Below are positions 1 to 7,117 of a stretch of 64,000 nt of DNA, in pieces (position 1 is the stretch's first letter; every line of letters begins with the position of its first letter). The stretch comes from Methylobacterium sp. SyP6R (GTDB taxonomy: Bacteria; Pseudomonadota; Alphaproteobacteria; Rhizobiales; Beijerinckiaceae), in NCBI RefSeq assembly GCF_019216885.1, contig NZ_JAAQRC020000001.1:1612001-1676000 (forward strand), given 5' to 3'. Below the pieces are notes generated by a model that saw nothing but the letters and a program-made list of their open reading frames with translations, ran no database searches and was not told the origin of the DNA. The position numbers were made by a program, and so were the translations under genes.

Positions 1-101
1 CGCTGATCGTCGTTCAAGAAGTCAGCCACGGCCCTGCGCTGCGCGTCCAGCCCGGGGCCGGAGGTGCCTTGCAGGTAGGTAACGAACTGGCCCCTGGCCA
101 T
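1..101 (-). CDS. Serine recombinase-like protein, N-terminal fragment cut by the window edge
   Basis: Reading leftward from ATG at 101, the 33 visible residues begin MARGQFVTYLQGTSGPGLDA and continue QRRAVADFLNDDQR. The GLDAQRRAV block is typical of the N-terminus of resolvase/invertase-type serine recombinases. In those families the text between the first tyrosine and this block is normally Y-x-R-V-S-T followed by several residues; here about seven residues are missing and the catalytic serine motif is not recognisable. A GGTGGAG sequence lies about 12 bases before the start. It may be a decayed recombinase of the island or of an element to the left. The rest of the gene is outside the window, so the family call rests on this short stretch. 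Confidence 0.45.
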   Translation of the reverse strand, partial: MARGQFVTYLQGTSGPGLDAQRRAVADFLNDDQ

Positions 102-120
102 GGCTTGGTACTCCACCCTC

Positions 121-235
121 AACGTATCACCAGCCTGTACGGGTTAAACGGGCTAAGGATACGAACACTAGAACCCGGACGCGCCGTCACGGAGGACTGA
201 CCCAGCTTCCCCGTACAGGCTAACGATACGAAACC
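121..235. promoter_or_regulatory. Inverted and direct repeats upstream of the recombinase-like gene
   Basis: GCCTGTACGGG at 133-143 and CCCGTACAGGC at 210-220 form a perfect 11-bp inverted repeat. A 15-bp direct repeat with one mismatch (GGCTAAGGATACGAA at 151-165, GGCTAACGATACGAA at 218-232) overlaps it. Serine recombinase genes often have crossover or operator sites directly upstream, so this could be a res-like or operator region. That role is inference. Confidence 0.35.
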
Positions 236-339
236 GCGCCTGATTGGCCGTCTTCTCGGGCTACGCCGCGGGGCTGAGGCTGAGCAGGTACTGCCGCCAG
301 CCGGGGGAGGTGAAAGGCACACCGCCAGGCCCCGCACGC

Positions 340-711
340 TCAGCGAGGCGCCGAGCCCACACGGGGTCCGCAGGCAGCCCCACAGCGGCCAGCGAGGCCT
401 GCCAGGCACCCCGCCCGGTCGAACGGCTCGCCGCGCCGGCTGGCGAGCCACTCCAGCACGGTATCGGCACGGTAGTAGCAGGGGCCACCGGTTGTGCGCC
501 GGAACCAGCCGGCGGGCAGCTCAACCGGACCGATGCCCCGTCCCCGCCAGCTCCCCCAGTTGCCCCGGTCAATGTCGAGGCTGCTGACGACGGAGCTGGT
601 GGGGAGAACGGCCCAAGGCGGCAGCCCCCCGAAGTCCACTTCCGAAGGCGCCGGCAGCGTCGCCAAGGTGGTCGGCAGCTTCTTAATAATAGTGCTGGCG
701 AGCCCGATCAT
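340..711 (-). CDS. Unknown small island protein, probably frameshifted near its C-terminus
   Basis: This is the second gene of a pair: its ATG (709-711) lies two bases past the stop of the HNH-like gene (713-715). Residues 64-90 (PAGWFRRTTGGPCYYRADTV and the following EWLASRRG) resemble the recognition part of small phage DNA-binding or AlpA-like proteins, but the family is not certain. As written the frame ends at 340. A neighbouring frame that runs to a TAG at 261 continues with better protein character (AWQASLAAVGLPADPVWARR, then GWRQYLLSLSPAA). Joining both frames near 405-420, at a C/G run, would give about 149 residues. Either the gene is broken or the sequence has an indel. Confidence 0.5.
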   Translation of the reverse strand: MIGLASTIIKKLPTTLATLPAPSEVDFGGLPPWAVLPTSSVVSSLDIDRGNWGSWRGRGIGPVELPAGWFRRTTGGPCYYRADTVLEWLASRRGEPFDRAGCLAGLAGRCGAACGPRVGSAPR

Positions 712-712
712 C

Positions 713-1357
713 TCAATCTTCCTCTGGATTTTCTACAGTCCAAGAAACGTAAGCATCCCAGGTTTCTATAGATATAGAGCCGCGCTCAAAGCCGTATTCT
801 TCCTCAGCTATATCAACGCCTCCCCAGTTAGTGGGCCTGCACTCTTTAAGCTTATCCAGTACATCTTCCTGAAGGCCGGCTTGCCTCTCGGCTTGTGCAG
901 TTTCAGGTTGAGCTTTCTCAGAAGAGTAGAAGCCTTCGGCATCCCTTGCTCGAGCCTGCGCCAACTTTTGCTGAGGCGGGACGTCCATCTCGACGACGTG
1001 ATGAGGGCTCACGCAAGTGTCGCAGCCACATCGCGACAGCGTCGGCACGTCCCCGTAATCGAGCCCGGTGAGCAGGCCGTAGATGTACCGCCAAGCCGAG
1101 ACCGACCACCCTTTTCCTGGGTGTCGAACCTGCGGAGCGCCGCGCTCGCGTTGGTAGGACCCACTGAAGTTGCGGGTGCCTTCGTAGTCCTTCGGAACCC
1201 GGTACATCTTGGGCCGCGTGCGCGCCGCTGTGACCGTGCCGGTCCAGTGCCAGCAGCCGTCATCCTGGATGACGATCTTCTTCCGGATGTTGGCCGGCAG
1301 GTCCGCAAACTCGCCGATGGGGCGCGTCTGCCCCGGCTGAAACGTAGTGGGGAGCAT
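713..1357 (-). CDS. HNH endonuclease-like island protein
   Basis: The 214-aa product has the outline of phage-type HNH proteins. DGCWHWTG lies near residue 33, and a block around residues 75-120 includes WRYIYGLLTG and CGCDTCVSPHHVVEMD, where the cysteines and the HH pair would form the zinc and metal site. The last 90 residues are acidic and glutamine-rich with no family I recognise. Such proteins nick or cut DNA and are common in prophages and integrative islands. The gene starts right after a region with two tandem operator-like palindromes (1387-1419), and its first codons form one arm of a 13-bp inverted repeat. It is followed two bases later by the next island gene. Nuclease activity is inferred from motifs only. 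Confidence 0.65.
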   Translation of the reverse strand: MLPTTFQPGQTRPIGEFADLPANIRKKIVIQDDGCWHWTGTVTAARTRPKMYRVPKDYEGTRNFSGSYQRERGAPQVRHPGKGWSVSAWRYIYGLLTGLDYGDVPTLSRCGCDTCVSPHHVVEMDVPPQQKLAQARARDAEGFYSSEKAQPETAQAERQAGLQEDVLDKLKECRPTNWGGVDIAEEEYGFERGSISIETWDAYVSWTVENPEED

Positions 1358-1466
1358 GGCCCTCTTACCCTCTTTATAGAGAAAGGAACATCCTATTGAT
1401 GTTACATCCTATTGATGTTCCTCTCTCTCCCCCTTAGCCAATCTCTCTTTACCCCCCACTACGTTT
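1340..1466. repeat. 13-bp inverted repeat bracketing the HNH gene promoter
   Basis: AAACGTAGTGGGG (1340-1352, inside the first codons of the HNH-like gene) is the exact reverse complement of CCCCACTACGTTT (1454-1466). A second inverted pair, TCTCTCCCCCTT at 1424-1435 and AAGGGGGAGAGA at 1504-1515, lies just outside. These could fold in the transcript or bind a regulator; no function can be assigned. Confidence 0.5.
1387..1419 (-). promoter_or_regulatory. Tandem 16-bp palindromic operator-like repeats
   Basis: Two identical head-to-tail copies of ACATCCTATTGATGTT occupy 1388-1403 and 1404-1419. Each contains the inverted repeat ACATC-CTATT-GATGT. They sit 30 bp before the start of the HNH-like gene and read in its promoter region, which suits binding of a dimeric repressor. 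In the transcript direction each copy places an ATG behind an AGG; the first is followed immediately by TAA, the second opens a five-codon frame. Confidence 0.5.
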
Positions 1467-1614
1467 TCCCTTCGGAGGAAAAGAATGAAGAAGATAGAAA
1501 GAGAAGGGGGAGAGACTGAACAGCTTGACGTGGTCGACCCTCTTGCGTTTCGCCGGGACCCAGGCCGATGGGACCAACACCATCGGCCTACCCGGCCGGG
1601 GTGCCTCCACCGGC

Positions 1615-2034
1615 CTACCGCCGCGGCGCCCGGCGGAACCGCTTCGGCATCGAGCGTCCACCCGGCCCGTGGCGAACCCCGACCGGCACCAGGCCGCCCC
1701 ACGGTTCGCGGGCCAGGGTCTCCAGCCGCTCGCGCAGGACAGTGCCGGCCGGCCCCCCGCGCTCAGGGCGGTACCTCACCAGGTAGGCCGTGAAATCCGA
1801 CGTCAGCCGGAACCTGCCTTTACCGTCCATCTCGTTGCTCTCGTGGGCGCTCTCTTCCGGCATGTCCAAGCTGTACTCGAATAGAATATTCGATATTAAA
1901 TCCGTTATTTCACACCGTAGTTGATCGGTAATATTATCTCGACCATCGAACAGATAGCTGAACACAAGATCAGCCAGTTTATACTGACGGAACCTTAAAG
2001 CCATCGAGGGCCAGTCTCGCGCCTCGCCGCTCAT
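1615..2034 (-). CDS. Hypothetical island protein
   Basis: The 139-aa protein has a helical first half (residues 5-60) rich in acidic and aromatic residues and a very basic tail ending KRFRRAPRR. I recognise no family. Its ATG overlaps the stop of the upstream AlpA-like gene (ATGA at 2031-2034), so the two are translationally coupled and were probably acquired together. The first half has lower GC than surrounding core genes, in keeping with a transferred element. The 3' part is GC-rich, and the end of the frame could be affected by an indel. Confidence 0.5.
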   Translation of the reverse strand: MSGEARDWPSMALRFRQYKLADLVFSYLFDGRDNITDQLRCEITDLISNILFEYSLDMPEESAHESNEMDGKGRFRLTSDFTAYLVRYRPERGGPAGTVLRERLETLAREPWGGLVPVGVRHGPGGRSMPKRFRRAPRR

Positions 2035-2195
2035 CGTGCAGCCTCCCCGTTGAGGAGCCGCTCGAACGCGGCGACGGGGATCAAGACCTTTCCACCAATC
2101 TTAATGCGGGGAAGTCGCCTGTCGATGAACGTGAGGGACCAGCCGGTCCGCTCACGGATCTGCCGGCGGCTCATGTAGTCGTCGCGCTTCAACAT
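2031..2195 (-). CDS. AlpA/excisionase-like small DNA-binding protein
   Basis: A 54-codon gene with ATG at 2195 and an AGGAG ribosome site about 9 bases upstream. The product starts MLKRDDYMSRRQIRERTGWS, continues through a helix-turn-helix (TFIDRRLPRIKIGGKVLIPV) and ends in AAFERLLNGEAAR. This layout, a winged-helix of about 50 residues with the I-x-G-x-x-x-I-P wing, is that of AlpA-type prophage regulators and excisionase-like proteins, which direct integrase towards excision or switch on integrase expression. The stop overlaps the next ATG. Coding in an island with an integrase of the AlpA-associated type supports the call. Confidence 0.7.
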   Translation of the reverse strand: MLKRDDYMSRRQIRERTGWSLTFIDRRLPRIKIGGKVLIPVAAFERLLNGEAAR

Positions 2196-2229
2196 AATCC
2201 ATATCTCCTGCCTGCTAAGAGATGTGCCT

Positions 2230-2314
2230 GCATATCTTCTTATGCAAATGGCTGCTCCTAGCTGTTAGGAGTGGTCGAAGAGCATCTATCTTCTTCAAAT
2301 TATTGATTGAAGAT
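2230..2314. promoter_or_regulatory. Cluster of inverted repeats upstream of the AlpA-like gene
   Basis: Three palindromes lie in the 300-bp gap 2196-2501: GCATA(6)TATGC at 2230-2245, CTCCTA(5)TAGGAG at 2255-2271, and ATCTTC(15)GAAGAT at 2288-2314. The stretch is distinctly AT-richer than its surroundings. It is the likely promoter and operator region for the leftward small genes; the binding protein is unknown. Confidence 0.4.
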
Positions 2315-2432
2315 CCTGGTCGGGCTCAAGAGCACCCGCACCGGCTTCGAGCGCCCTGCCGGCTCTGCCGTAGTCGTTCCGGGGAAATGCCCTGGAAATT
2401 CCACGCCATTTCCGGGGACGCTCATAGGAAAC

Positions 2433-2462
2433 CGAGGTGGATCCAGCACTGGAACCACCTCG
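2433..2462 (-). terminator. Hairpin downstream of the HTH gene
   Basis: CGAGGTGG (2433-2440) pairs with CCACCTCG (2455-2462), and CCAG/CTGG extends the stem inside. It lies 40 bp past the stop of the leftward HTH gene ending at 2502. No T-run follows, so intrinsic termination is uncertain. Confidence 0.35.
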
Positions 2463-2501
2463 CTTCCCCATCGAGGCACGCGGAAGCCGGTGGTAGCGCG
2501 A

Positions 2502-2774
2502 CTAGGAGAAGTTGGCTTCTCGCGCGATGAGCCAAGCGTCGAGGTCCGCACGGCGAACACCGAGGCACCGTTCGCTCAGCCTGATGACGCGCGGCCCGCG
2601 GCCCGCCTTGAGAAGGCGGCGCATCGTGCTCACGGACACTCCAGCCTCTTGGCAGGCAGCCTGGAAGCGGATGACAGCTCGTTCGGAAGGGGTGACGGAT
2701 TCATCGCCCGTCGTCATGCTGCGCATGACCATCTCCAATTCACAGTCACGCTGGGTATGAGCCTCGCATGGCAA
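2502..2774 (-). CDS. Helix-turn-helix (AlpA/MerR-like) DNA-binding protein
   Basis: The 90-aa product carries a C-terminal helix-turn-helix. SERAVIRFQAACQEAGVSVS begins near residue 30, then TMRRLLKAGRGPRVIRLSER forms the recognition helix and wing, and the end VRRADLDAWLIAREA matches the closing helix of excisionase-like and AlpA-like regulators. The start at 2774 is the longest; Met17 or Met20 could be used instead. It is encoded next to the integrase on the same strand, so it is a candidate excisionase or integrase regulator. Its sequence differs from the 54-aa protein at 2031, so the island carries two such factors. Confidence 0.65.
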   Translation of the reverse strand: MPCEAHTQRDCELEMVMRSMTTGDESVTPSERAVIRFQAACQEAGVSVSTMRRLLKAGRGPRVIRLSERCLGVRRADLDAWLIAREANFS

Positions 2775-2850
2775 GGCCTCATCGCAACCCGCACCCAGCG
2801 TGCGGGCCAGAATTCGAACTGTGACTGGAATTTGAACTTCGGTGGTTATA

Positions 2851-2867
2851 GGCGCTCACCGGGCGCC
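2851..2867 (-). terminator. Possible terminator after the integrase gene
   Basis: GGCGC (2851-2855) pairs with GCGCC (2863-2867) 19 bp past the integrase stop. The stem is short and the downstream strand reads TATAACC, so this is a weak candidate. Confidence 0.3.
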
Positions 2868-2885
2868 AGACAAGTGGAAGAGCGA

Positions 2886-4076
2886 TCACGGCGCGTCGGA
2901 CAGGGCCATGACGTGCGCCGCCCACAGGTCCAGCGCCTCCCGCTTCTCCCTCGCGTAGGACGCTCTGTTGTAGACGCCGGCCACCCCCGCCTTGTGTCCC
3001 GAGACATGGTTCAGGATCGCCTCAATGATGTGTGGCGCAACCCCGAGCTGATCCGCCATCGTCGTCGCAGCGGTCCGGCGGAGATCGTGCAGGGTCCAGG
3101 GCGCCAGAGGCGTCCCCGCCTCCGTGAGCCGGCTGTCCAGCGCATTCTTCGCTCGTGACCAGCCGGAGAAGCCACCAGCCCCCTCACCAAAGACAAGCGA
3201 GCGGCCCTCAAGGCGGGGCGCCTCCCGCAGGATCGCAACAGCAGGCGCCGAGAGCGGAACAAGGTGCTCCCGGTGGTTTTTCGCCCGGGCGGCTGGAAGG
3301 GTCCATAGGGCGGCGTCCAGATCCAGCTCCGTATCCGCCATGCCGCCCACCTCCTCCCGGCGCTGGGCCGTGAGGATCAGCGTTCGGACGATGCGCCCAT
3401 AGGCATCGTTGCGGCATGCCCCCCAAAGGGCCTTCAGCTCGGCGTCGCTCAGGACGCGCTCGCGCGTCTTCTCCTCGGCAGGCTTGTGGGTCCCGACTAC
3501 CGGGTTGGCTTCCGTCAGTCCCTCCCCGATCGCCCACGCGAAGAGCGCCGATAGCGCCGACCGGCTCCGGTTCGCGGACACTCCACCGCTGCTGTCGCGC
3601 AGCTCGGTGAGCCTGGCGGCCACGTCGGCGCGCCGAACCTTGTGCAGCGGGAGACCCCGCAGGGGCGCCCAATGCTTCGTCAGGTGAAGCTTAGTCTGGT
3701 AGAAGGTCCCGGGCTTCTGCCGGGCCTCGCAGTGCTTCAGGTAGGCATCCGCGACGCTGCCGAGCGTGACAGCGGCAGCCTTCTTCGCGGCGGCCTTCTC
3801 GGCGTGCGGGTCGTTGCCGGTCAGGGCCTTGGCGAGAAGCGTCCGGGCCTGTCGCCGGGCTTCATCGACGCTAAGGGTGTCCACTGCACCGATGCTGAGC
3901 TTCTTCGTGGCTCGCTGCCCAGGCACCCGGTACTGGACGACGTAGCGGCGGCTTCCCCCTGCGCTGGCGCGGACGCCGAAGCCCTTGACCTCTGCATCCC
4001 ACAGGAACGCTTCCAGTTTGCCGGGCGGGACAGTCAGAGCGGCGACAGTCTGGCGGGTGAGGCGCTGCGCAGTCAT
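2886..4076 (-). CDS. Tyrosine-type site-specific integrase (P4 family)
   Basis: The 396-aa enzyme has an N-terminal arm-binding domain (about residues 1-95, with the GFGVRASAGGSRRYVVQYR strand pattern), a core-binding domain (about 100-190) and a catalytic domain. Visible catalytic residues are the arginine in LTAQRREEVG, the H-x-x-R of WTLHDLRRTAATT, the histidine in AILNHVSGHK, and the tyrosine in GVYNRASY near residue 370. These enzymes integrate islands into the 3' ends of tRNA genes. The gene begins 144 bp from the tRNA-Pro 3' fragment at 4220-4264 and reads away from it, the usual arrangement for this family. It therefore defines the right end of the island. Confidence 0.92.
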   Translation of the reverse strand: MTAQRLTRQTVAALTVPPGKLEAFLWDAEVKGFGVRASAGGSRRYVVQYRVPGQRATKKLSIGAVDTLSVDEARRQARTLLAKALTGNDPHAEKAAAKKAAAVTLGSVADAYLKHCEARQKPGTFYQTKLHLTKHWAPLRGLPLHKVRRADVAARLTELRDSSGGVSANRSRSALSALFAWAIGEGLTEANPVVGTHKPAEEKTRERVLSDAELKALWGACRNDAYGRIVRTLILTAQRREEVGGMADTELDLDAALWTLPAARAKNHREHLVPLSAPAVAILREAPRLEGRSLVFGEGAGGFSGWSRAKNALDSRLTEAGTPLAPWTLHDLRRTAATTMADQLGVAPHIIEAILNHVSGHKAGVAGVYNRASYAREKREALDLWAAHVMALSDAP

Positions 4077-4219
4077 TTTCCGGAAGCCAATCGGAAGCCA
4101 CAGACCCGAATGCCTGCGGAATCAGGATACCGCTTCTGCGCTCTAAAAACTAGAGGTTCAGAGGGTAAATGGCGCCATTTGGTGGCTTCCGGACGCTCCT
4201 GAAAGCTCTTCCTCGAAGA

Positions 4220-4264
4220 CTGGGGGACTAGGGGTCGGAGGTTCGAATCCTCTCGCTCCGACCA
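4220..4264 (+). other. Attachment site: displaced 3' half of tRNA-Pro(GGG)
   Basis: The stretch matches the 3' half of a proline tRNA from the anticodon loop onward: loop CTGGGGG (4220-4226, anticodon GGG), 3' anticodon stem ACTAG, variable loop GGGTC, a T arm with TTCGAAT, acceptor strand CGCTCCG, A73 and an encoded CCA. The bases before 4220 do not pair with the anticodon stem and no 5' half exists upstream, so this is not a complete tRNA. It is the duplicate left at one end of an integrated island. The intact gene should lie at the other end, left of this window. Confidence 0.85.
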
Positions 4265-4297
4265 TTATAAACTCTGGTGAGATAGAGATTTACGACA

Positions 4298-4315
4298 GGC
4301 GGCCTTCGGGCCGCC
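4298..4315 (+). terminator. Intrinsic terminator of the original tRNA-Pro gene
   Basis: GGCGGCC-TTCG-GGCCGCC (4298-4315) is a perfect 7-bp stem with a TTCG tetraloop, followed by TTCGTCGTTT. It lies 34 bp after the tRNA 3' end and was presumably its terminator before the island separated the tRNA promoter from it. The next 200 bp, to 4520, show no gene. Confidence 0.7.
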
Positions 4316-4520
4316 TTCGTCGTTTATAGGCCCGGGGATCGTTGTGTAGGCTACCGCAGGACCATCTATCGTGCCGCTCTGCTGTGCATTTCCTGTCGGG
4401 TCGAACACCATCAGGTGAGTGCCATACCTCACCGGGTTCCATCTCGAGACGAAATCTCACATTCCAGTCTAATGATATTCTGGTTCGGGGCCGATACCCG
4501 GCCCCACCCCACGTCATCCC

Positions 4521-4976
4521 TCACGCCCTTGCATACAACCGATCCGCCCGGCTCTCGAACGCATCCGTGAATTTCCGGAACGCCCGGTCGAACATCTTGC
4601 CCATCAGGAGCCCCAGCGCCAGGCTCTTGAACTCGTAGGTGATGAAGAACTCGACCGTGCAGCCGCCGTTCGGCGCCTCGCGGAAGGTCCAGCGGTTCTC
4701 GAGATGCCGGAACGGGCCGTCGATGTATTCGGCCAGGATCTTCAGGTTCGGGCGGTCGAGGCGGACCCGGGTGGTGAAGTGCTCGGAGATCGCCTTGTAG
4801 CCGACGCCCATGTCGGCCACCAGGGTCTCGGTGCCGTCCTCGCCCTCCTGCTTGCGCAGCACCCGGAGCGAGTCGCAGAGCGGCAGGAATTCGGGATAGC
4901 GCTCGACGTCGGCGACGAGGTCGAACATCTCCGTCGGGCTGTGGCGGACGGTGCGGGTGGTGCGGAAGCTCGGCAT
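4521..4976 (-). CDS. COQ10-type ubiquinone-binding START-domain protein (RatA family)
   Basis: The 151-aa protein is a single START/polyketide-cyclase-like domain: SPTEMFDLVADVERYPEFLP near the N-terminus, central strands around GYKAISEHFTTRV and WTFREAPNGGCTVEFFITYE, and a C-terminal helix ending RFADRLYARA-like. This family, COQ10 in mitochondria and RatA in enterobacteria, binds ubiquinone or its precursors and supports respiratory function. The gene begins four bases after the stop of lipA on the same strand, an arrangement found in many alphaproteobacteria. The toxin name sometimes used for RatA is not implied by this context. Confidence 0.85.
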   Translation of the reverse strand: MPSFRTTRTVRHSPTEMFDLVADVERYPEFLPLCDSLRVLRKQEGEDGTETLVADMGVGYKAISEHFTTRVRLDRPNLKILAEYIDGPFRHLENRWTFREAPNGGCTVEFFITYEFKSLALGLLMGKMFDRAFRKFTDAFESRADRLYARA

Positions 4977-4980
4977 CGGG

Positions 4981-5943
4981 TCAGACGGTTCCCAGCCGGT
5001 CGAGCCGGGCCTGCTTGAGCCGGGCGAAATCCTCGCCGGCGTGGTGGGAGGAGCGGGTGAGCGGCGTCGCCGAGACGAGCAGGAAGCCCTTGGCGTAGGC
5101 CGTGGTCTCGTAGGCCTTGAACGCGTCCGGCGTCACGAAGGACAGGACCGGATGGTGCTTCTTCGTCGGCTGCAGGTATTGCCCGATGGTCAGGAAGTCG
5201 ACCTCGGCCGAGCGCAGGTCGTCCATCAGCTGGAGCACCTCGTTGCGCTCCTCGCCCAGGCCCACCATGATCCCCGACTTGGTGAAGATGGTGGCGTCGA
5301 GCTCCTTCACCCGCTGCAACAGGCGGATCGAGTGGAAGTAGCGGGCGCCGGGACGCACTGTCAGGTACTTCGACGGCACGGTCTCGAGGTTGTGGTTGAA
5401 CACGTCGGGACGTGCCGCCACCACGATCTCCAGGGCGCCGTCCTTGCGCAGGAAGTCGGGGGTCAGGATCTCGACGGTGGTCGCGGGGCTCAGGCGCCGG
5501 ATCGCCGCGATGACGGCCGCGAAATGGGCGGCACCGCCGTCACGCAGGTCGTCGCGGTCGACCGAGGTGATGACGACGTGGTGCAGGCCGAGTTTGGCCA
5601 CGGCCTCCGCCACCCGCTCGGGCTCGGCCGCATCGAGGGCGTCCGGCATGCCCGTGCGCACGTTGCAGAACGCGCAGGCCCGGGTGCAGGTATCCCCCAT
5701 GATCATGAAGGTGGCGTGCTTCTTCTCCCAGCACTCGCCGATGTTCGGGCAGCCCGCCTCCTCGCACACCGTCACGAGCTTGTTCTCGCGCACGATGGCC
5801 TGGGTCTCGGCCCATTTCGGCGAGCCCGGCGCCTTGACGCGGATCCAGTCCGGCTTGCGCAGGATCGGCTGGTCGGGCCGGTGCGCCTTCTCCGGGTGGC
5901 GGGGGCGCTGGTCGTTGCGCAGGAGGTCGAGGACGACGGCCAT
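4981..5943 (-). CDS. lipA: Lipoyl synthase
   Basis: Radical SAM enzyme that inserts two sulfur atoms into protein-bound octanoyl groups to make lipoyl cofactor for 2-oxoacid dehydrogenases and the glycine cleavage system. From Met at 5943 the product is 320 aa, the usual length. The auxiliary 4Fe-4S cluster cysteines are C60, C65 and C71 in [13 protein letters not shown]. The radical SAM cysteines are C86, C90 and C93 in CTRACAFC. The conserved [10 protein letters not shown] near the C-terminus provides the auxiliary-cluster serine. An upstream in-frame extension to 6036 has no counterpart in the family, so I start at [11 protein letters not shown]. It is co-transcribed with the COQ10-type gene. 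Confidence 0.97.
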   Translation of the reverse strand: MAVVLDLLRNDQRPRHPEKAHRPDQPILRKPDWIRVKAPGSPKWAETQAIVRENKLVTVCEEAGCPNIGECWEKKHATFMIMGDTCTRACAFCNVRTGMPDALDAAEPERVAEAVAKLGLHHVVITSVDRDDLRDGGAAHFAAVIAAIRRLSPATTVEILTPDFLRKDGALEIVVAARPDVFNHNLETVPSKYLTVRPGARYFHSIRLLQRVKELDATIFTKSGIMVGLGEERNEVLQLMDDLRSAEVDFLTIGQYLQPTKKHHPVLSFVTPDAFKAYETTAYAKGFLLVSATPLTRSSHHAGEDFARLKQARLDRLGTV

Positions 5944-6171
5944 GGGATCCGGGGCGGCAAGGGGTTTGGGGACGACTGCGCCCGCGAACCCCTCGCGGCG
6001 CGAACCTGACTTAGGATGTCCGGGCCGCCGGAGCAAATGGGGCGTGACGCGCCGCCGCGCGGCGCGGCATCGATGGTGGCCTTCGCAAGGTCCGCGAAGG
6101 CGTCCGGCACGAGGCGTGCCGGCGCCCGGTCGGGCTGGGCCGTCGCGCCAAGGCGCTTCGGTCGATCCCGG

Positions 6172-6459
6172 TCAGTAACGCCGCTCGCCCCGGACCGCCC
6201 GCACCACCGCGATGATGATGACCGCCCCGATGGTGGCGGAGAACAGGTTGCGCCAGAACCCGAAGATCGGGATGTGGAACTGCGCCGCCAGGAAGTTGCC
6301 GACCACGCCGCCGATGATGCCGAGCACGATGTTGCCGAGAAGGCCCATGCTGGAATTCATGAAGCGCTCGGCCAGCCAGCCGGCCAGCGCCCCGATGACG
6401 ATGGCCATCAGGAGGCCGACGCCCGGCTGCCCGAGCGCTCCGTACACGTGACCGTCCAT
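6172..6459 (-). CDS. GlsB/YeaQ/YmgE family small membrane protein
   Basis: The 95-aa product is almost wholly hydrophobic with three membrane segments separated by glycine-rich turns: LMAIVIGALAGWLAERF, LLGNIVLGIIGGVVGNFLAA and LFSATIGAVIIIAVVRAVRG. The G-A-L-A-G-W-L-A-E pattern and the GNIVLGIIGGVVG helix are diagnostic of the transglycosylase-associated protein family linked to envelope stress in other bacteria; the molecular role is unknown. An AGGGGAACAGC ribosome site precedes the ATG. It is divergent from the PRC-barrel gene, so both may share a regulatory region at 6460-6651. Confidence 0.85.
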   Translation of the reverse strand: MDGHVYGALGQPGVGLLMAIVIGALAGWLAERFMNSSMGLLGNIVLGIIGGVVGNFLAAQFHIPIFGFWRNLFSATIGAVIIIAVVRAVRGERRY

Positions 6460-6651
6460 GCTGTTCCCCTGTCTCGCCGCCTCACGCGGCCGAAGGCCTC
6501 TAGATGGGGGCGGCGTGGCCGTGTTGCACCGGGCCGCCCGCCGCGATCACCGTAAAACATGACGATGGGGAACCCTGCCGGCGCACGGTCGTTCTGCGCA
6601 GGACCCGCGCCACCCCACGGGCGCGGGCCCCGCTGAAGAGAGTTCGTTCCC

Positions 6652-7083
6652 ATGACGCTGAAGACCGCCCTCGCGACGGCCGCCCTCCTGCTCGCCGTCG
6701 GCCAGGCCCAGGCCCAGACCGCGACGCAGCCGGAGGCGACCACCGGCGGCATGACGACCCAGCAGGTCAAGACCGCCACGGTGCAGTTCGTCACCCTCCA
6801 GCCGACGGCCGCGGTGACCTCGCGCATCCTCGGCACCAAGGTCACCAACGCCCAGAACGAGTCGATCGGCGACATCGCCGATCTCGTGATCGTCGACGGT
6901 AAGACCGTACAGGCTGTGATCCTCGGCGTCGGCGGCTTCCTCGGCATCGGCGAGCGCTACGTCGCGGTCAGCCCCGACAGCGTGACCCTGACCCGGGACG
7001 GCGACACCTGGAAGGCGAGCGTGAACGCCACCAAGGACGACCTGAACAAGGCTCCGGCCTTCGACTACAAGAAGAAGGGCTGA
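6652..7083 (+). CDS. Secreted PRC-barrel domain protein
   Basis: The 143-aa product has a signal peptide (residues 1-21, MTLKTALATAALLLAVGQAQ then A-Q), a short threonine/glutamine-rich linker, and a PRC-barrel fold from about residue 60: LGTKVTNAQNESIGDIADLV, then the strands VQAVILGVGGFLGIGERYVA. PRC-barrel proteins of this exported type are abundant in Rhizobiales and their roles are mostly unknown. A GAAGAGAG sequence upstream may serve as the ribosome site. It ends convergently with the LAB_N gene across a strong hairpin. Confidence 0.8.
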   Translation: MTLKTALATAALLLAVGQAQAQTATQPEATTGGMTTQQVKTATVQFVTLQPTAAVTSRILGTKVTNAQNESIGDIADLVIVDGKTVQAVILGVGGFLGIGERYVAVSPDSVTLTRDGDTWKASVNATKDDLNKAPAFDYKKKG

Positions 7084-7090
7084 CGCGCCC

Positions 7091-7114
7091 GCGCCCCGGG
7101 CCTGCCCGGGGCGC
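7091..7114. terminator. Bidirectional hairpin terminator
   Basis: GCGCCCCGGG (7091-7100) pairs perfectly with CCCGGGGCGC (7105-7114) around a CCTG loop. It sits between the stops of the convergent PRC-barrel and LAB_N genes. No strong T-run is seen on either side. Confidence 0.5.
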
Positions 7115-7117
7115 CCC

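Noticed and set aside
1485..1793. Plus-strand frame starting MKKIEREGG behind a GGAGG site
   Set aside because: After about 12 residues it becomes proline/arginine-rich and runs antisense to the 1615-2034 gene; the GGAGG is part of an inverted repeat.
2300..2560. Minus-strand 86-aa frame over the palindrome-rich gap
   Set aside because: It overlaps the end of the HTH gene and consists of sequence that also forms inverted repeats; no ribosome site or family pattern.
4201..4264. A complete tRNA at the island edge
   Set aside because: Only the 3' half from the anticodon loop fits; the upstream bases cannot form the D arm, acceptor 5' strand or anticodon stem.
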